Origin: Paraburkholderia tropica
GTDB lineage: Bacteria > Pseudomonadota > Gammaproteobacteria > Burkholderiales > Burkholderiaceae
Assembly: GCF_900109265.1 (NCBI RefSeq)
Contig: NZ_FNZM01000013.1
Span: 186,001-250,000 of the forward strand
Reading direction: 5' to 3'
Length of the DNA stretch: 64,000 bases
Under the pieces are notes generated by a model that saw only the letters and a program-made list of their open reading frames with translations, did no database searches and was not told where the DNA came from. Numbering within the stretch: position 1 is the first letter of the stretch; the number at the start of each line of letters is the position of its first letter. Position numbers and translations under genes: made by a program. Below, one piece after another: positions 24,083 to 32,550 of this stretch.

Positions 24083-26086
24083 TTATCTCCGCGGCAAAGT
24101 GGTCAGGTAGCTCACACCCTGCGGATTGGTGCCCATGTTCACGCCTTCCGGCAGGACGTCCGCGCGTTGAGAGCCGATAACTTGAATCGCCGCTTCCAGA
24201 CCTTCGATCAAGGTTCTGTGCGGACCAGTCTCGGGGAGACTACCTTTATTTCCTGATCGGTCCATCGGAAAGACATAGCCGCCAGCCATCGCGTTGAGGG
24301 TGTGGGTTGCGCCATCGCGATCGACCAGGAACAGGCGCCGTCCCTTCGATTCGGTGCGAATCAACGGAGAAAGCGCACCACGAGCAACGTTGATGTAGGC
24401 CCCGCGCATCGGGTGCATGTTCGCAGCGCGCAATGCGGGAACGATCGGCATACGATCGGACTGATCCATCACGTCGGCGGGGAGCCAAGCGGTGATCCGC
24501 GCGCGCGGGAACGCCGCGCGAACCAGCTGGGCGATATCGGGCACGGCATCTTTCGGCGGAACGGATGATACCCAGTCGGCAACGACCACCGCCCGTTGAC
24601 CCTCGATGCACACGAGTGCCGCGGTGGTTTCAGTTCCGCTCGCATTGAAGGCAAGCGCCAGCGGGTTCTGCTGAGTGGGCTCGTATTCGCTGGTGAGATT
24701 CCATTCGCCAAAGTCTTCGTAGACCGGAATGCCGGCGAACACCCGCTGCACGTACGCCAGTGCGTTCAGGATGTCTCGCTTGCCGCTCGGGAAGTTGAGG
24801 ATTTCAGACACGAGTTTCGGATGCGCGCCGCGGCCGCCGACGAGAACAATGTCGCCTGCCTGAAAGAACGGTTGCAGGCCCATAATGAACTGGACCTTGT
24901 CCCGATCCTGAGGAGCGGACAGCGCACGCAGCACGAGTGTCGTGCCGCGACGAAGCATCTCCGCGCGCATCGGCTGCAGCAGCCATTCGTCGAGCGAATT
25001 CTTTTCGATCGCTACCGACGCGTTCCCATGCCGGCCGGAAGACTTGAACGCGTCATCGATGATCTCGTCCGGCTTCCAGTACTCGCCCGACGAGTCGTGC
25101 ACGAAAATCCGCGTACCAAGACGGCTCACCACCACACGCCCCGTACGGTCGCTCTTTTTCACGTCCGTCGTGCGCGCCGGGTCGGTGATCACCACCTTCG
25201 GCAACCATGGCGCAGGATCGAGCGCGCATTCGCGGATGTGATCCTCCTCGAACGGCTTGTCCTGCGAGCCGATCGCCTCCAGCATGTATTCCTGCATGAA
25301 CCCGCGCAGTTGCCCCGCCCGCTCCATCTCGTCGCGCTTCTTGCGGATCCAATCCATCGGATATCGCTCCGGCCACGTCGCCTTCGTTTCCGGGTCGTCA
25401 ATGTCGCCGTCGCAGATCGGATAGCGCCGGCTGGTCCAGTCGGGGTTCGCGCGCAAGCGCGTGATCATGCAGTCTTCGGCCAGTGGCGTGCCCGTGATGC
25501 GGATCTTGCCCTTGACCTTGTCCATCGCCGGCATCAGCTCAAGGTAGAGCTTCTTCATCGACGCATTGACCGCCGCCGCGTCCTTCACCCGTTCCTTGTT
25601 CTCGATATCATCGAGATACGCGCGGTCCGGCCGCAGGTCGTGCCATTTGAACCCGCGCAGCTCTTCCTCCCACCCGTGCGCCTCGAGCAGAACCCCATTC
25701 GGCAATTCGATCTGATGCTCGTTCCACAGTCTGCCGGCCGCCTTCAGCCGTCCAAAGAGGCTCTGCAGCTTCATGTTGCGCGAGGCCTCGAACTTGATCG
25801 CCTCAAGCCGCTGACATGCCTTCGTGTACGTTTCGCCGATGATCAGGCAGTAACCGAAGTTGCCGAAAGCCGCCTCCAGCAACAGGAATTCCTCCGAGAG
25901 CGTCGACTTGGCGCCCTCCCGGAACGCCTCGATCATCGCGAACTCGTCGACGCTGCGCCAGAGATCCATCATCTCGACGTGGAAAGCCGGAGACGCCTGC
26001 GGGTGACGATGCGGAAACATCATCGACGAGGCGAGCGCCCGGTCTTCCGATATCGCCTTCAGCAGCGCTGCGTTGGTGAGTGCCAT
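24083..26086 (-). CDS. Terminase large subunit with extended C-terminus
   Basis: 667 residues from ATG 26086, preceded by the strong SD GAGGAGG. The ATPase domain has a Walker A-like FREGAKSTLSEE near residue 57 and RAYLDDIEN further on; ITGTPLAEDCM is the coupling motif region. The RNase H-like nuclease domain begins at VVITDPARTTDVKKSDRTG near 305 with an acidic residue at the strand end. It is about 170 residues longer than P22 gp2; the extra C-terminal part (from about 470) looks like another strand-rich domain. Packages phage DNA into proheads. Confidence 0.85.
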   Translation of the reverse strand: MALTNAALLKAISEDRALASSMMFPHRHPQASPAFHVEMMDLWRSVDEFAMIEAFREGAKSTLSEEFLLLEAAFGNFGYCLIIGETYTKACQRLEAIKFEASRNMKLQSLFGRLKAAGRLWNEHQIELPNGVLLEAHGWEEELRGFKWHDLRPDRAYLDDIENKERVKDAAAVNASMKKLYLELMPAMDKVKGKIRITGTPLAEDCMITRLRANPDWTSRRYPICDGDIDDPETKATWPERYPMDWIRKKRDEMERAGQLRGFMQEYMLEAIGSQDKPFEEDHIRECALDPAPWLPKVVITDPARTTDVKKSDRTGRVVVSRLGTRIFVHDSSGEYWKPDEIIDDAFKSSGRHGNASVAIEKNSLDEWLLQPMRAEMLRRGTTLVLRALSAPQDRDKVQFIMGLQPFFQAGDIVLVGGRGAHPKLVSEILNFPSGKRDILNALAYVQRVFAGIPVYEDFGEWNLTSEYEPTQQNPLALAFNASGTETTAALVCIEGQRAVVVADWVSSVPPKDAVPDIAQLVRAAFPRARITAWLPADVMDQSDRMPIVPALRAANMHPMRGAYINVARGALSPLIRTESKGRRLFLVDRDGATHTLNAMAGGYVFPMDRSGNKGSLPETGPHRTLIEGLEAAIQVIGSQRADVLPEGVNMGTNPQGVSYLTTLPRR

Positions 26087-26431
26087 GCAAAATCCTCCTC
26101 GCGGAAGATCATCGGCACTTTTCCTGACCCTATCCGGGCGGGCCGGGAGATCCTCAATTTTGAGGACGCCCGCCTCGACTGACCGACTCAAAAACGGTCT
26201 CTGACGCGGGCGCGGACTTCATGCGAAAATCCCCGCAAAGCCCGTCCAGCAAGGGTCCACCGTGGGCGCAACGGTGGGCACCGAATGTTTTTTTGATGCG
26301 CGGATTGGAGAGAGGGTCTGGCAAATTTATCCACCCGTCCGGCGGGGCCATGGGGTGGTCCCAGAGTTGCGAATCGTTCTCATCGACGGGCGAATCACAT
26401 GATATATCAGTCCAAACTGCCGATAAATACC

Positions 26432-26461
26432 ATTATGTTAAATTGTTGTGCGCCACACCAA
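26432..26461 (-). promoter_or_regulatory. Possible leftward late promoter
   Basis: On the minus strand TTGGTG and CATAAT are separated by 18 bases in an AT-rich island in otherwise GC-rich DNA, about 350 bases upstream of the terminase gene. Matches are 4/6 and 5/6 to the sigma-70 consensus. It would drive the late operon. No other good pair was seen nearer to terminase. Confidence 0.35.
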
Positions 26462-26667
26462 TTCAATATAATCAATGATTTACGCGGCATCGGCCGTGAT
26501 ATTGGCCCGTTATCTGTGTTTGTGCAGTGCATCAACACATCAGCGAATGGTTGATGTAAGGTCAATTCAGGCGATGAAACGCATCGCTGATGGATGTTTT
26601 TGGCGTGCGCTAGAGACCTTCCTCCGCCACCCTTCCCTCCCCAATCACACTCGATGCTGAGCCTTTC

Positions 26668-26693
26668 CACGCGCGTGCATACGCGTGCGCGCG
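26668..26693. repeat. 26-base perfect alternating pyrimidine-purine run
   Basis: Every base from 26668 to 26693 alternates pyrimidine and purine (CACGCGCGTGCATACGCGTG then CGCGCG). Such runs can adopt Z-DNA under negative supercoiling. It lies in the non-coding late control region, so a role in local topology or late transcription is possible. Confidence 0.6.
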
Positions 26694-26905
26694 AGACGAA
26701 TTTGCGACTATCTCTGAGCGAGTCACACTGTCCAACGACTTACGCTCAGTCCTGCGGGGAAGTGGTCGACCTGCACTTATCCCATCGCCCTGCGCCACCC
26801 TATCCCGTCAGTGCCGTTCAGATCCGATGCTGATTTGGCATCTTCATTGACGTCACTTACAGTTCGGGGGCAGCCGTTTTGGCTGCGACACGCTACGGAG
26901 CAACG

Positions 26906-27187
26906 ATGGATTACGAGACCAAACTGATCCAGGCACGACTTGACGCGATCGAGGCTGTGCTGCTGAGCATCGCCGTTCAGGACGCGGATGGCATGGAGAA
27001 AGTGCGAGACGCGCTCTCGAAGGGCTATCGCGACGCCAAGGCTGCGCATGAGGCGCCGAACGTGACGACTATCCAGCAGGCAATCCAGTTCGAGATGCGA
27101 CCTGCTCGCGATAGGCTTGGCGAACAGGCGAAGGTGGAAGCATTCAGGCGCTTGTGCCGGTCCTACGGAGCGTCGATGGACGAGTGA
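26906..27187 (+). CDS. Hypothetical helical phage protein, plus strand
   Basis: 93 residues from ATG 26906 with CGGAG upstream. MDYETKLIQARLDAIEAVLL is a strong amphipathic helix; the rest is helical and charged. No family recognised. One of the few prophage genes reading rightward inside the leftward block, convergent with the 59-residue gene (4-base gap). Could act as a late regulator or be lysogen-expressed; not determinable. Confidence 0.6.
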   Translation: MDYETKLIQARLDAIEAVLLSIAVQDADGMEKVRDALSKGYRDAKAAHEAPNVTTIQQAIQFEMRPARDRLGEQAKVEAFRRLCRSYGASMDE

Positions 27188-27191
27188 GAGG

Positions 27192-27371
27192 TTAGTGCAC
27201 GGGCGCGTAGGCGATCTGGTCGATACGCGCCGCGACCATCCATTCGTCTCGATCAGCGAAGCCTTGCACGGCCGCACAGTGGTCGGCCATCTGTTCGAGC
27301 GTGGGCGGCGTGGCCGTGGTGAGTCGCGCCAGCATCGTTCCGTCAGTCGTGAAGATCGCGTAGGTCATCAT
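27192..27371 (-). CDS. Small hypothetical phage protein (59 aa)
   Basis: Starts at ATG 27371 (a second ATG follows at once) with AAGGAA upstream. Contains MMTYAIFTTDGTMLARLTTA, then a helix, no membrane segment. Family unknown. Convergent with the plus-strand gene at 26906. Confidence 0.5.
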   Translation of the reverse strand: MMTYAIFTTDGTMLARLTTATPPTLEQMADHCAAVQGFADRDEWMVAARIDQIAYAPVH

Positions 27372-27641
27372 GAGTTGGTTTCCTTCTGCAAACGCTTGAC
27401 CGATGGAAAGGGCGTGACTTCCCACCCGCATCGCGGGTCCACGCGCTTTTTGATTCTCTGAAAATGACCGTCAAATGACCATCAAACAGAGAATGGTGCG
27501 CTACGTCGCGGGCGGTATATCCGGATTCGTCGGGCTGCCGCGGCTTGGTCCGTTCGGCCATTCCACCCGGTCGTGGCAGTGCGACTCCGCCATTCATCCA
27601 CGTTTATTGAGCCGGCGCGACACCGGTTATTCAGGGCTGGG

Positions 27642-27851
27642 CTAATGGCCCCCGCTCGGCCTTCCTTCTACCCCGCTTGACCTATTCGCGGCACCGTCAT
27701 CGGGATGTCTCCTGATGGCCTCGGCAAGCCGTTCATCCGCCTTTTTCACGCACGCGTCACACCAAAGCGGCGCGCGGCGCCGAACGAGTGCGATCGTGGA
27801 GATTTGCCATTCAGCGCGGCAGATTGGGCAGAAGACGGATTCAGGCTTCAT
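27642..27851 (-). CDS. Small zinc-ribbon-like protein
   Basis: 69 residues with two CxxC pairs, CPIC at residues 8-11 and CDAC at about 31-34, spaced as in a zinc ribbon. ATG 27851 falls just after the T-run of the terminator at 27853-27880, and no SD is visible apart from bases within the hairpin. If real, its translation depends on transcription passing that terminator. The sequence is plausible for a phage zinc-binding regulator. Confidence 0.5.
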   Translation of the reverse strand: MKPESVFCPICRAEWQISTIALVRRRAPLWCDACVKKADERLAEAIRRHPDDGAANRSSGVEGRPSGGH

Positions 27852-27852
27852 C

Positions 27853-27880
27853 GAAAAAAGAGCCCCAGGTGACTGGGGCT
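27853..27880 (-). terminator. Intrinsic terminator after early operon
   Basis: On the minus strand AGCCCCAG, a 4-base loop, and CTGGGGCT form an 8-bp stem followed by C and six T. It overlaps the stop codon of the winged-helix gene at 27879. It probably separates early replication genes from downstream genes and would be a natural target for antitermination. Confidence 0.85.
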
Positions 27881-28289
27881 AGCTCTCATCTTTAGGAGAC
27901 GCCTCGATTGCAGGCGAACTCACTGTACGAACATTTCCTGCTCCGATGGAAGCTTGCCGCCGGATAATCTGGTTCATGATGTCGCGCAATTCATTGGCCG
28001 TGGGCGCTGGCAGCATCTCTCCTGTTCTTACGTCCGGCAACGGCTTGATCGTGCGCGCGTACAGAAACGGCAGCTTGCCGTTCGATACGCCTTTGATGTT
28101 GTTGGTCTGGCCAACGAGCCGCACATAGCGCTCATCGCGCAGCAGCTTCAGGCATTTGCATGCGCAGCTGATCGTTACCTCGATTTGGCGTGCCAGTTGC
28201 GCTTGCGTGCGCGGGCCCAGACGCTCCAGCGCGTCGCAGATGAGCCGCGTGCTGGAGTCCTCGCGCACCAGATCCCTCTCAGTTGGCAT
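27879..28289 (-). CDS. Winged-helix DNA-binding protein
   Basis: 136 residues from ATG 28289 with GGAGGTG upstream. The first 70 residues fit a MarR/ArsR-like winged helix: LICDALERLGPRTQAQLARQ, recognition helix TISCACKCLKLLRDERYVRL, then the wing. The C-terminal 65 residues are loosely helical. It overlaps the previous gene by 11 bp. May regulate prophage transcription; next to another winged-helix gene. Confidence 0.65.
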   Translation of the reverse strand: MPTERDLVREDSSTRLICDALERLGPRTQAQLARQIEVTISCACKCLKLLRDERYVRLVGQTNNIKGVSNGKLPFLYARTIKPLPDVRTGEMLPAPTANELRDIMNQIIRRQASIGAGNVRTVSSPAIEASPKDES

Positions 28290-28644
28290 ATTCACCTCCA
28301 CAACGTTGCCATGTCAGGAAGATGCGCTCAAGCTCGCCCGGCGCCGGAATGCAGAAAGTCGTCGATGCGCGCTCTTTTTCTCGCCGCCGACGCTGCTCGA
28401 TCTTTTCGGATTTCTGCGTGCGCGGAACCACCGCCGGCAACGGTCGACCAGTGCGATACCACCGCTTCGGGTATCCCTCTGAGCGCACGACATCAAGGTC
28501 CACGAGACGATCGAGCTGCCGGGCGATTGCACGCTCGTTGACGCGCCTCATGGCAGCGATATTTGCGATGGTGATGCCCGGATTTTCGTCGAGGATCGTG
28601 GCTATCTCACGCTGTGCCGAGCCGCTGCGTTCGATCTGCTTCAC
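28279..28644 (-). CDS. Winged-helix regulator-like protein
   Basis: 121 residues. REIATILDENPGITIANIAA then MRRVNERAIARQLDRLVDLD is a winged helix (helix 2-3 plus wing, with VVRSEGYPKRWYRTGR). A charged RRRREKERAS linker and a C-terminal tail ending LERIFLTWQRCGGEYAN follow. Overlaps genes on both sides. Together with the 136-residue protein, it could be a paired DNA-binding module. Confidence 0.6.
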   Translation of the reverse strand: MKQIERSGSAQREIATILDENPGITIANIAAMRRVNERAIARQLDRLVDLDVVRSEGYPKRWYRTGRPLPAVVPRTQKSEKIEQRRRREKERASTTFCIPAPGELERIFLTWQRCGGEYAN

Positions 28645-28973
28645 GATTGGCTACCGCGTGGTTTGTAGGCACTATACGAATAGACCTCGTTTGCGTGCAC
28701 GTGAAGATGTTTGCCCTCTTCTGTTTCAACCTCCAGATAGCCTTGGCGCCCAGGTTCAGGTCCGAGAATCCGCGCACGTACTTTCTTTTGGCCGGAGGCA
28801 TCCTTCACCTGACAATTGAATTTTTCGGTTCCGCGGCCGCTGTTTAGTGCAAGCGCTCCCTCAAGCATCTTCTTAACGTCTTCCCGTTTGGGATGCTGAG
28901 AGAACAGGCCGGTTTTGACGCCGATATCCATTGCGGCATCAATCATCGAGTTTGTCACATCGGTCTTTGCCAT
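28641..28973 (-). CDS. Hypothetical early phage protein
   Basis: 110 residues from ATG 28973 with CCGGAGAT upstream. N-terminal helices (TNSMIDAAMDIGVKTGLF), then a beta-rich region with KVRARILGPEPGRQGYLEVE that looks like a small OB- or SH3-like barrel. No family recognised; a single-stranded DNA or protein-binding role is possible. ATGA-coupled to the winged-helix gene. Confidence 0.55.
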   Translation of the reverse strand: MAKTDVTNSMIDAAMDIGVKTGLFSQHPKREDVKKMLEGALALNSGRGTEKFNCQVKDASGQKKVRARILGPEPGRQGYLEVETEEGKHLHVHANEVYSYSAYKPRGSQS

Positions 28974-29023
28974 TTTTATCTCCGGTTGAGAAAGCCGAAC
29001 CAACACTCCATCAGTTATGCCAA

Positions 29024-29632
29024 TTAGCGGATCCTTGCACTTGCTGATATAAGCGCATGCCGGAGATCCTGAATCGTGCCCGCCAGCGTCTCGGTGAGGT
29101 ACTGCGCCCTATAGTGGTCGCTAACCTCGCCTTCGCGCTCTACGACATCGCTGGGCGTATCCATCACGCGCAGGCAGTTCTCGAAGGGAACACGGAAGAC
29201 GCGCCAGCCGATCTGCGTGAGCCAGTGATCGGCGCGCAGCTCATCCGCCGAAATACCGTCGTATTCGGTGCCGACCTGGAGTGCGACCTTCGCCTGGGGA
29301 TTGCCGAAGCTAACTGTGAATTCGCCGACGGGCAGACGAGGCCACAGTGGCAAGCCGCACGAGCGGATGTCCTGCCATGCGCCGAATTCCGGCACGGTCA
29401 GTACCACCGCCCAATCGGCGATTTCGTACGGACAGAAGCCTTTCCAGTCGTCCACCCCGAGTCGGACGCGAGTTTCAAAAGTCGCGTAGTTGCGTTTGAT
29501 GGCTTCACCCTGCTCCGCCCGAGGCATCGAACCTGACACCGGCTCGAACGTGTGGGTTCCGTTGACTTCGAAGCGCCGAACCAGCGCATCACGAATATCG
29601 GAAAATCGAACGGTTCCGGGGATCGGGTTCAT
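29024..29632 (-). CDS. DUF559/Vsr-like endonuclease fold protein
   Basis: 202 residues. The C-terminal half has KVALQVGTEYDGISADELRA then HWLTQIGWRVFRVPFENCLR, the pattern of DUF559/Vsr-type PD-(D/E)XK nucleases (a conserved acidic residue followed by RxxxWL, GWRVFRV). The N-terminal half binds or positions. The catalytic lysine is not obvious, so activity is uncertain. Overlaps the primase-helicase by 4 bp. May resolve or cut DNA during replication. Confidence 0.6.
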   Translation of the reverse strand: MNPIPGTVRFSDIRDALVRRFEVNGTHTFEPVSGSMPRAEQGEAIKRNYATFETRVRLGVDDWKGFCPYEIADWAVVLTVPEFGAWQDIRSCGLPLWPRLPVGEFTVSFGNPQAKVALQVGTEYDGISADELRADHWLTQIGWRVFRVPFENCLRVMDTPSDVVEREGEVSDHYRAQYLTETLAGTIQDLRHALISASARIR

Positions 29633-31416
29633 GCGGGATGCTCCTGGTTGACGTTGCTGAACGAGAGATAGACGTATGGCCGGCGCGCGATGCTCGTGCT
29701 GTATTGCTGCGCCTCGTTGTTAAAAAACAGTGGGATTGAACGGCGTTGGGTCTCTCCGTTTCGTTGCTTGTGCAACGTGAGAAATCCATCCGGCGTGTCG
29801 TCGTCGGGCATTGCTTCATCCTTCTGGGCCGACCAGACCGCGAAGACGTTGTCAGCGGCGTCCGTGAGTACACCAGCGCCGGAAACGTCCTGCTTGCCGG
29901 GCGTTTTCTTCTCGTCCAGCCCCTTGCGTGGATGAGCCACCAGATGCACATGTGTGCCATTGGCACGCGCCCAGTTAGCGAGCTTGCGCATCGCCTCCTT
30001 CTGCGACGTGATGGCACCAGACCCATCCGACTGGACGTCGGTCATCATCAGGCTGTCGATCACGCAGTGGCGAATGCCGTAGCGTTTGAACGCGTAGGTG
30101 AACACCGAAATCAGTCGGTCGATGGACGCAGTGCCGTTGAGGTTGAACAGCCACAGGCGATCGCGGAGCCATTCGCCCATGTGGTCGAGATAGGCAGGCG
30201 ACGGACGATCAAGTCCGCCCATCTGCTTCGACATCCGCTCCCCTTGCCTGGCTGGCGGCAACTCGCCGGAAAACACAACAGCGCGCTCTCCCTGATTCAT
30301 GAGTCCCAGCAAAACCTGGTTGAGCAGCAGCGACTTCCCGTGACCGTTGTATCCGGTCCAGACGGTTACTTCGCCGCCACGAAACTCAAACCACACCTGC
30401 GAAACACCGCACAGCGTGAGAAACGGCTCATGAAAATCTTCTTCAGCCGGATAGAACAGCGCCTTTACAGCCGGCCAGAAGTCCGCGATCGAGCGCAGCT
30501 CGTCCGGATCGAAGCCGCGGGCCGCCGAGCAGCAGCGTTTGAAGTCAGCAGGCTGCGCGCCGCCCATCAGGAACTCGTTCGCGTCCTTTGCTTCGTCAAA
30601 GGTGACGACACGACACCGTTCATTGCCGAGGCGGTTTGCAGCCTCGCGCGCGCCCTTGCGGCCAGGCTCGTCGTTGTCGTAGCAAAGGAGAATCTCGCTG
30701 AAGCGTTCGAGACGCTCCCAGTCGTTGTCGATCCACTGGTGATTCCCTGCGCCGGCGTTCACCGACAGCGCGGGAATGCCAACCTGATGCAGCGTCATCG
30801 CGTCGAGCTCGCCCTCGGCGATCGCCACCGTACGACACGACGGGTCGATCAGATCCCAGCCGTACAGGCACGGCTCGGCGCCCGCCTCCTGCCGCATGTC
30901 TTTTTTATCGGCGATGTTGCGGTACTTCGCGTTGATCAACTCCGCGCCCCGGAAGTATGGGAACACGGCATACAAGGCGTCACCGCGAGGCTGTTCTGCA
31001 ACCTTGAACGCGTTCGCCGTTTCCATCGTCACACCGCGCGAGGCGAACCACTCTTCGAGGAGCGACGTCGCGCGACGCGCCTTCGGGCGCTCCGGGCGCT
31101 GGTACGTCGGCGCCTGACGCTTCGGCATCTCATCGCGCACGCCGAGAAACTGCTTCGCCTCGCGCATCGCCTCAGCGACAGACAGCGCGCGGCACGCGCA
31201 CCAAAGGTCAAGCAGGTCGCCTGCATCGCCACTGTCGAAATCCTTCCACACGCCGCGCTTCGCGCCAGACAGGCACACAGACATGCTGTTGCCTTTCTCG
31301 CCGGCGACGCTGCCCACCTTCCATTCCTTCCCCGACTTGCGGCCATTGGGCAGCAGATGCTCGACGACCTGCTGCGCGTTGTCGGCCATAAATACGGCCA
31401 GTTCCCGTGCATTCAT
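29629..31416 (-). CDS. Bifunctional primase-helicase, T7 gp4-like
   Basis: 595 residues from ATG 31416. A primase part without a clear zinc finger is followed by a TOPRIM domain (VAIAEGELDAMTLHQVGIP near 195, then ILLCYDNDEPGRKGAREAA), then a RecA-like DnaB helicase domain with Walker A TGYNGHGKSLLLNQ near 345, Walker B CVIDSLMMTD and LVAHPRKG. Works at the phage fork, loaded at the iteron origin in the upstream gene. ATGA overlap with the initiator gene. Confidence 0.85.
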   Translation of the reverse strand: MNARELAVFMADNAQQVVEHLLPNGRKSGKEWKVGSVAGEKGNSMSVCLSGAKRGVWKDFDSGDAGDLLDLWCACRALSVAEAMREAKQFLGVRDEMPKRQAPTYQRPERPKARRATSLLEEWFASRGVTMETANAFKVAEQPRGDALYAVFPYFRGAELINAKYRNIADKKDMRQEAGAEPCLYGWDLIDPSCRTVAIAEGELDAMTLHQVGIPALSVNAGAGNHQWIDNDWERLERFSEILLCYDNDEPGRKGAREAANRLGNERCRVVTFDEAKDANEFLMGGAQPADFKRCCSAARGFDPDELRSIADFWPAVKALFYPAEEDFHEPFLTLCGVSQVWFEFRGGEVTVWTGYNGHGKSLLLNQVLLGLMNQGERAVVFSGELPPARQGERMSKQMGGLDRPSPAYLDHMGEWLRDRLWLFNLNGTASIDRLISVFTYAFKRYGIRHCVIDSLMMTDVQSDGSGAITSQKEAMRKLANWARANGTHVHLVAHPRKGLDEKKTPGKQDVSGAGVLTDAADNVFAVWSAQKDEAMPDDDTPDGFLTLHKQRNGETQRRSIPLFFNNEAQQYSTSIARRPYVYLSFSNVNQEHPA

Positions 31417-32261
31417 GCGGTGGTCTCCGGCCAGGGCTCGACGTTGGAGCCAGCGAGCCTGCGAGTCGGGCGGCCGTCCCGCCACAGGACCGAATTCCGC
31501 TCGGTGCAGCCAGCGTTCATCGCGTCCCACTCGTTGCGGAACCCGGCGCGAGTCCACCAGTTGTCGGCGAGTTCGGCAGCCTGGAACAGTCCGTCCTGAG
31601 TCTTGCCGGTTGTCGCAAACTCGTCAAAGTGACGATCAGGGCCAAAGAACGTCGACGCCTGCCGGACGTATCGCGTCCCGACGTTTCCCGCCTTCTGCAT
31701 TGCAACGGCGTATGCCTTCGTGGCCGACACAAGTACATCCGGATCGACGCCCTCACGGACTCGTGCAGTCCATGCCTTCAAAGCTGCCTGCTTTGAATTT
31801 CCCCCTTCACGTTTCGGATACGACTTCCATGCATCATCGAATTTCGAATCGCTCAAGAGAGAGAGTTTCTTTTCTGTTTTAACTTCATGTTTTGTAGTGC
31901 TGTCAGCACCCACCCCTCCCTGCTGTGAGCACCCACCCTGGGTGCTATCAGAACCCACCCCATAGGGGCTATCAGCACCCACTGCCCCTACGGATGACCC
32001 CACCCTAAGCGTGTATTGGTTCGGCAGATTCACGCCGTTCTGAGCTTGTCGACGGATGTCCAGCAAGCCCTTATCAGCGAGTTCGGCTATCGCGCGCTTG
32101 ACGGAATCCTTACTCATGCCGCAGTCGGCCGAGAGCTTTTCGTGACTCGGATCACACCTTCCCGTGTCGGGATTCGTCCGGTTCGCGAGCATCAATAACA
32201 CCAGTTTCTGGAGCGCCGGGAGATCCTGCACGACGGCCCATGTCATCGCCTGGAAGCTCAT
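31413..32261 (-). CDS. Replication initiator-like protein (lambda O-type organisation)
   Basis: 282 residues from ATG 32261 (ATGA overlap). The N-terminal domain is a winged helix (PALQKLVLLMLANRTNPDTG, then CGMSKDSVKRAIAELADKGL), typical of HTH_36 replication initiators. Residues about 100-140 are a low-complexity linker (Gly, Ser, Asp repeats) encoded by DNA iterons, then a C-terminal domain (FDDAWKSYPKREGG; TRYVRQASTFF). Origin inside the initiator gene, followed by a primase-helicase, mirrors lambda O-P. Confidence 0.72.
   Translation of the reverse strand: MSFQAMTWAVVQDLPALQKLVLLMLANRTNPDTGRCDPSHEKLSADCGMSKDSVKRAIAELADKGLLDIRRQAQNGVNLPNQYTLRVGSSVGAVGADSPYGVGSDSTQGGCSQQGGVGADSTTKHEVKTEKKLSLLSDSKFDDAWKSYPKREGGNSKQAALKAWTARVREGVDPDVLVSATKAYAVAMQKAGNVGTRYVRQASTFFGPDRHFDEFATTGKTQDGLFQAAELADNWWTRAGFRNEWDAMNAGCTERNSVLWRDGRPTRRLAGSNVEPWPETTA
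31841..31982. other. Putative replication origin: four iterons beside an AT-rich tract
   Basis: Four 15-bp direct copies of GCT(A/G)T(C/G)AG(C/A)ACCCAC at 31899, 31922, 31944 and 31968, spaced 23, 22 and 24 bases (about two helical turns). The first is itself a near-perfect palindrome (GTGCTG-T-CAGCAC). Next to them is an AT-richer tract at about 31841-31898. All lie inside the initiator gene, like lambda ori inside O. The iterons encode the linker of the protein, which may be why the DNA repeat is kept. Confidence 0.7.
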
Positions 32262-32542
32262 AGCATGGACTCCTGCAACGCCAGCTCCATAGCGAGCCGT
32301 CGGCCCGGCGATCGACGACGGATCTCCTGGGCCATCTCGTAGCAACAGACCCGGCGCCAGAGACGCGTTGCGCATGAGGCCTCGATCAAAGAGCCGATAG
32401 CACTAATACGCAGTTCGCGCTCGTAGTCGGCGCGGGCTTCGCCGTCCACCTGTGCGGGATCCGCCTGATGGATAGACCATGTGCGAAGGCGTGGTCGAGT
32501 AAAGACGCGCACGGCGCGCGCGCGTACTTGGACTGTCGGCAT
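32258..32542 (-). CDS. Small basic early protein
   Basis: 94 residues from ATG 32542, 8 bases after the AlpA-like gene. Arg-rich N-terminus, then helical (EARADYERELRISAIGSLIE; CYEMAQEIRRRSPGRRLAME). No family recognised. ATGA overlap with the initiator suggests co-expression. Confidence 0.55.
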   Translation of the reverse strand: MPTVQVRARAVRVFTRPRLRTWSIHQADPAQVDGEARADYERELRISAIGSLIEASCATRLWRRVCCYEMAQEIRRRSPGRRLAMELALQESML

Positions 32543-32550
32543 GGCAGACC

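Larger units (their letters stand above)
26087..26905. other. 819-bp stretch between terminase and early region without a confident gene
   Basis: No frame with an SD and family-like sequence was found on either strand. A minus ORF at 26154-26351 sits where a small terminase might be but has no recognisable motif. The right half contains an AT-rich segment (26400-26480) with a possible leftward late promoter and a 26-base alternating purine-pyrimidine run at 26668. This is where a late control region would be expected. Confidence 0.5.

Noticed and set aside
24596..26182. 528-residue plus-strand frame opposite terminase
   Set aside because: Same pattern of shadow composition; the terminase frame has ATPase and nuclease motifs.
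26154..26351. Minus ORF upstream of terminase as small terminase
   Set aside because: No HTH or coiled coil, poor codon pattern, no SD. Position alone is not enough.
27343..27597. 84-residue minus ORF
   Set aside because: No SD, overlaps the better 59-residue gene, and its composition does not look coding.
31899..31982. CRISPR array
   Set aside because: Four short repeats with 7-9 base gaps inside a coding frame; too short for repeats and spacers, and no cas genes. No CRISPR array was found elsewhere.
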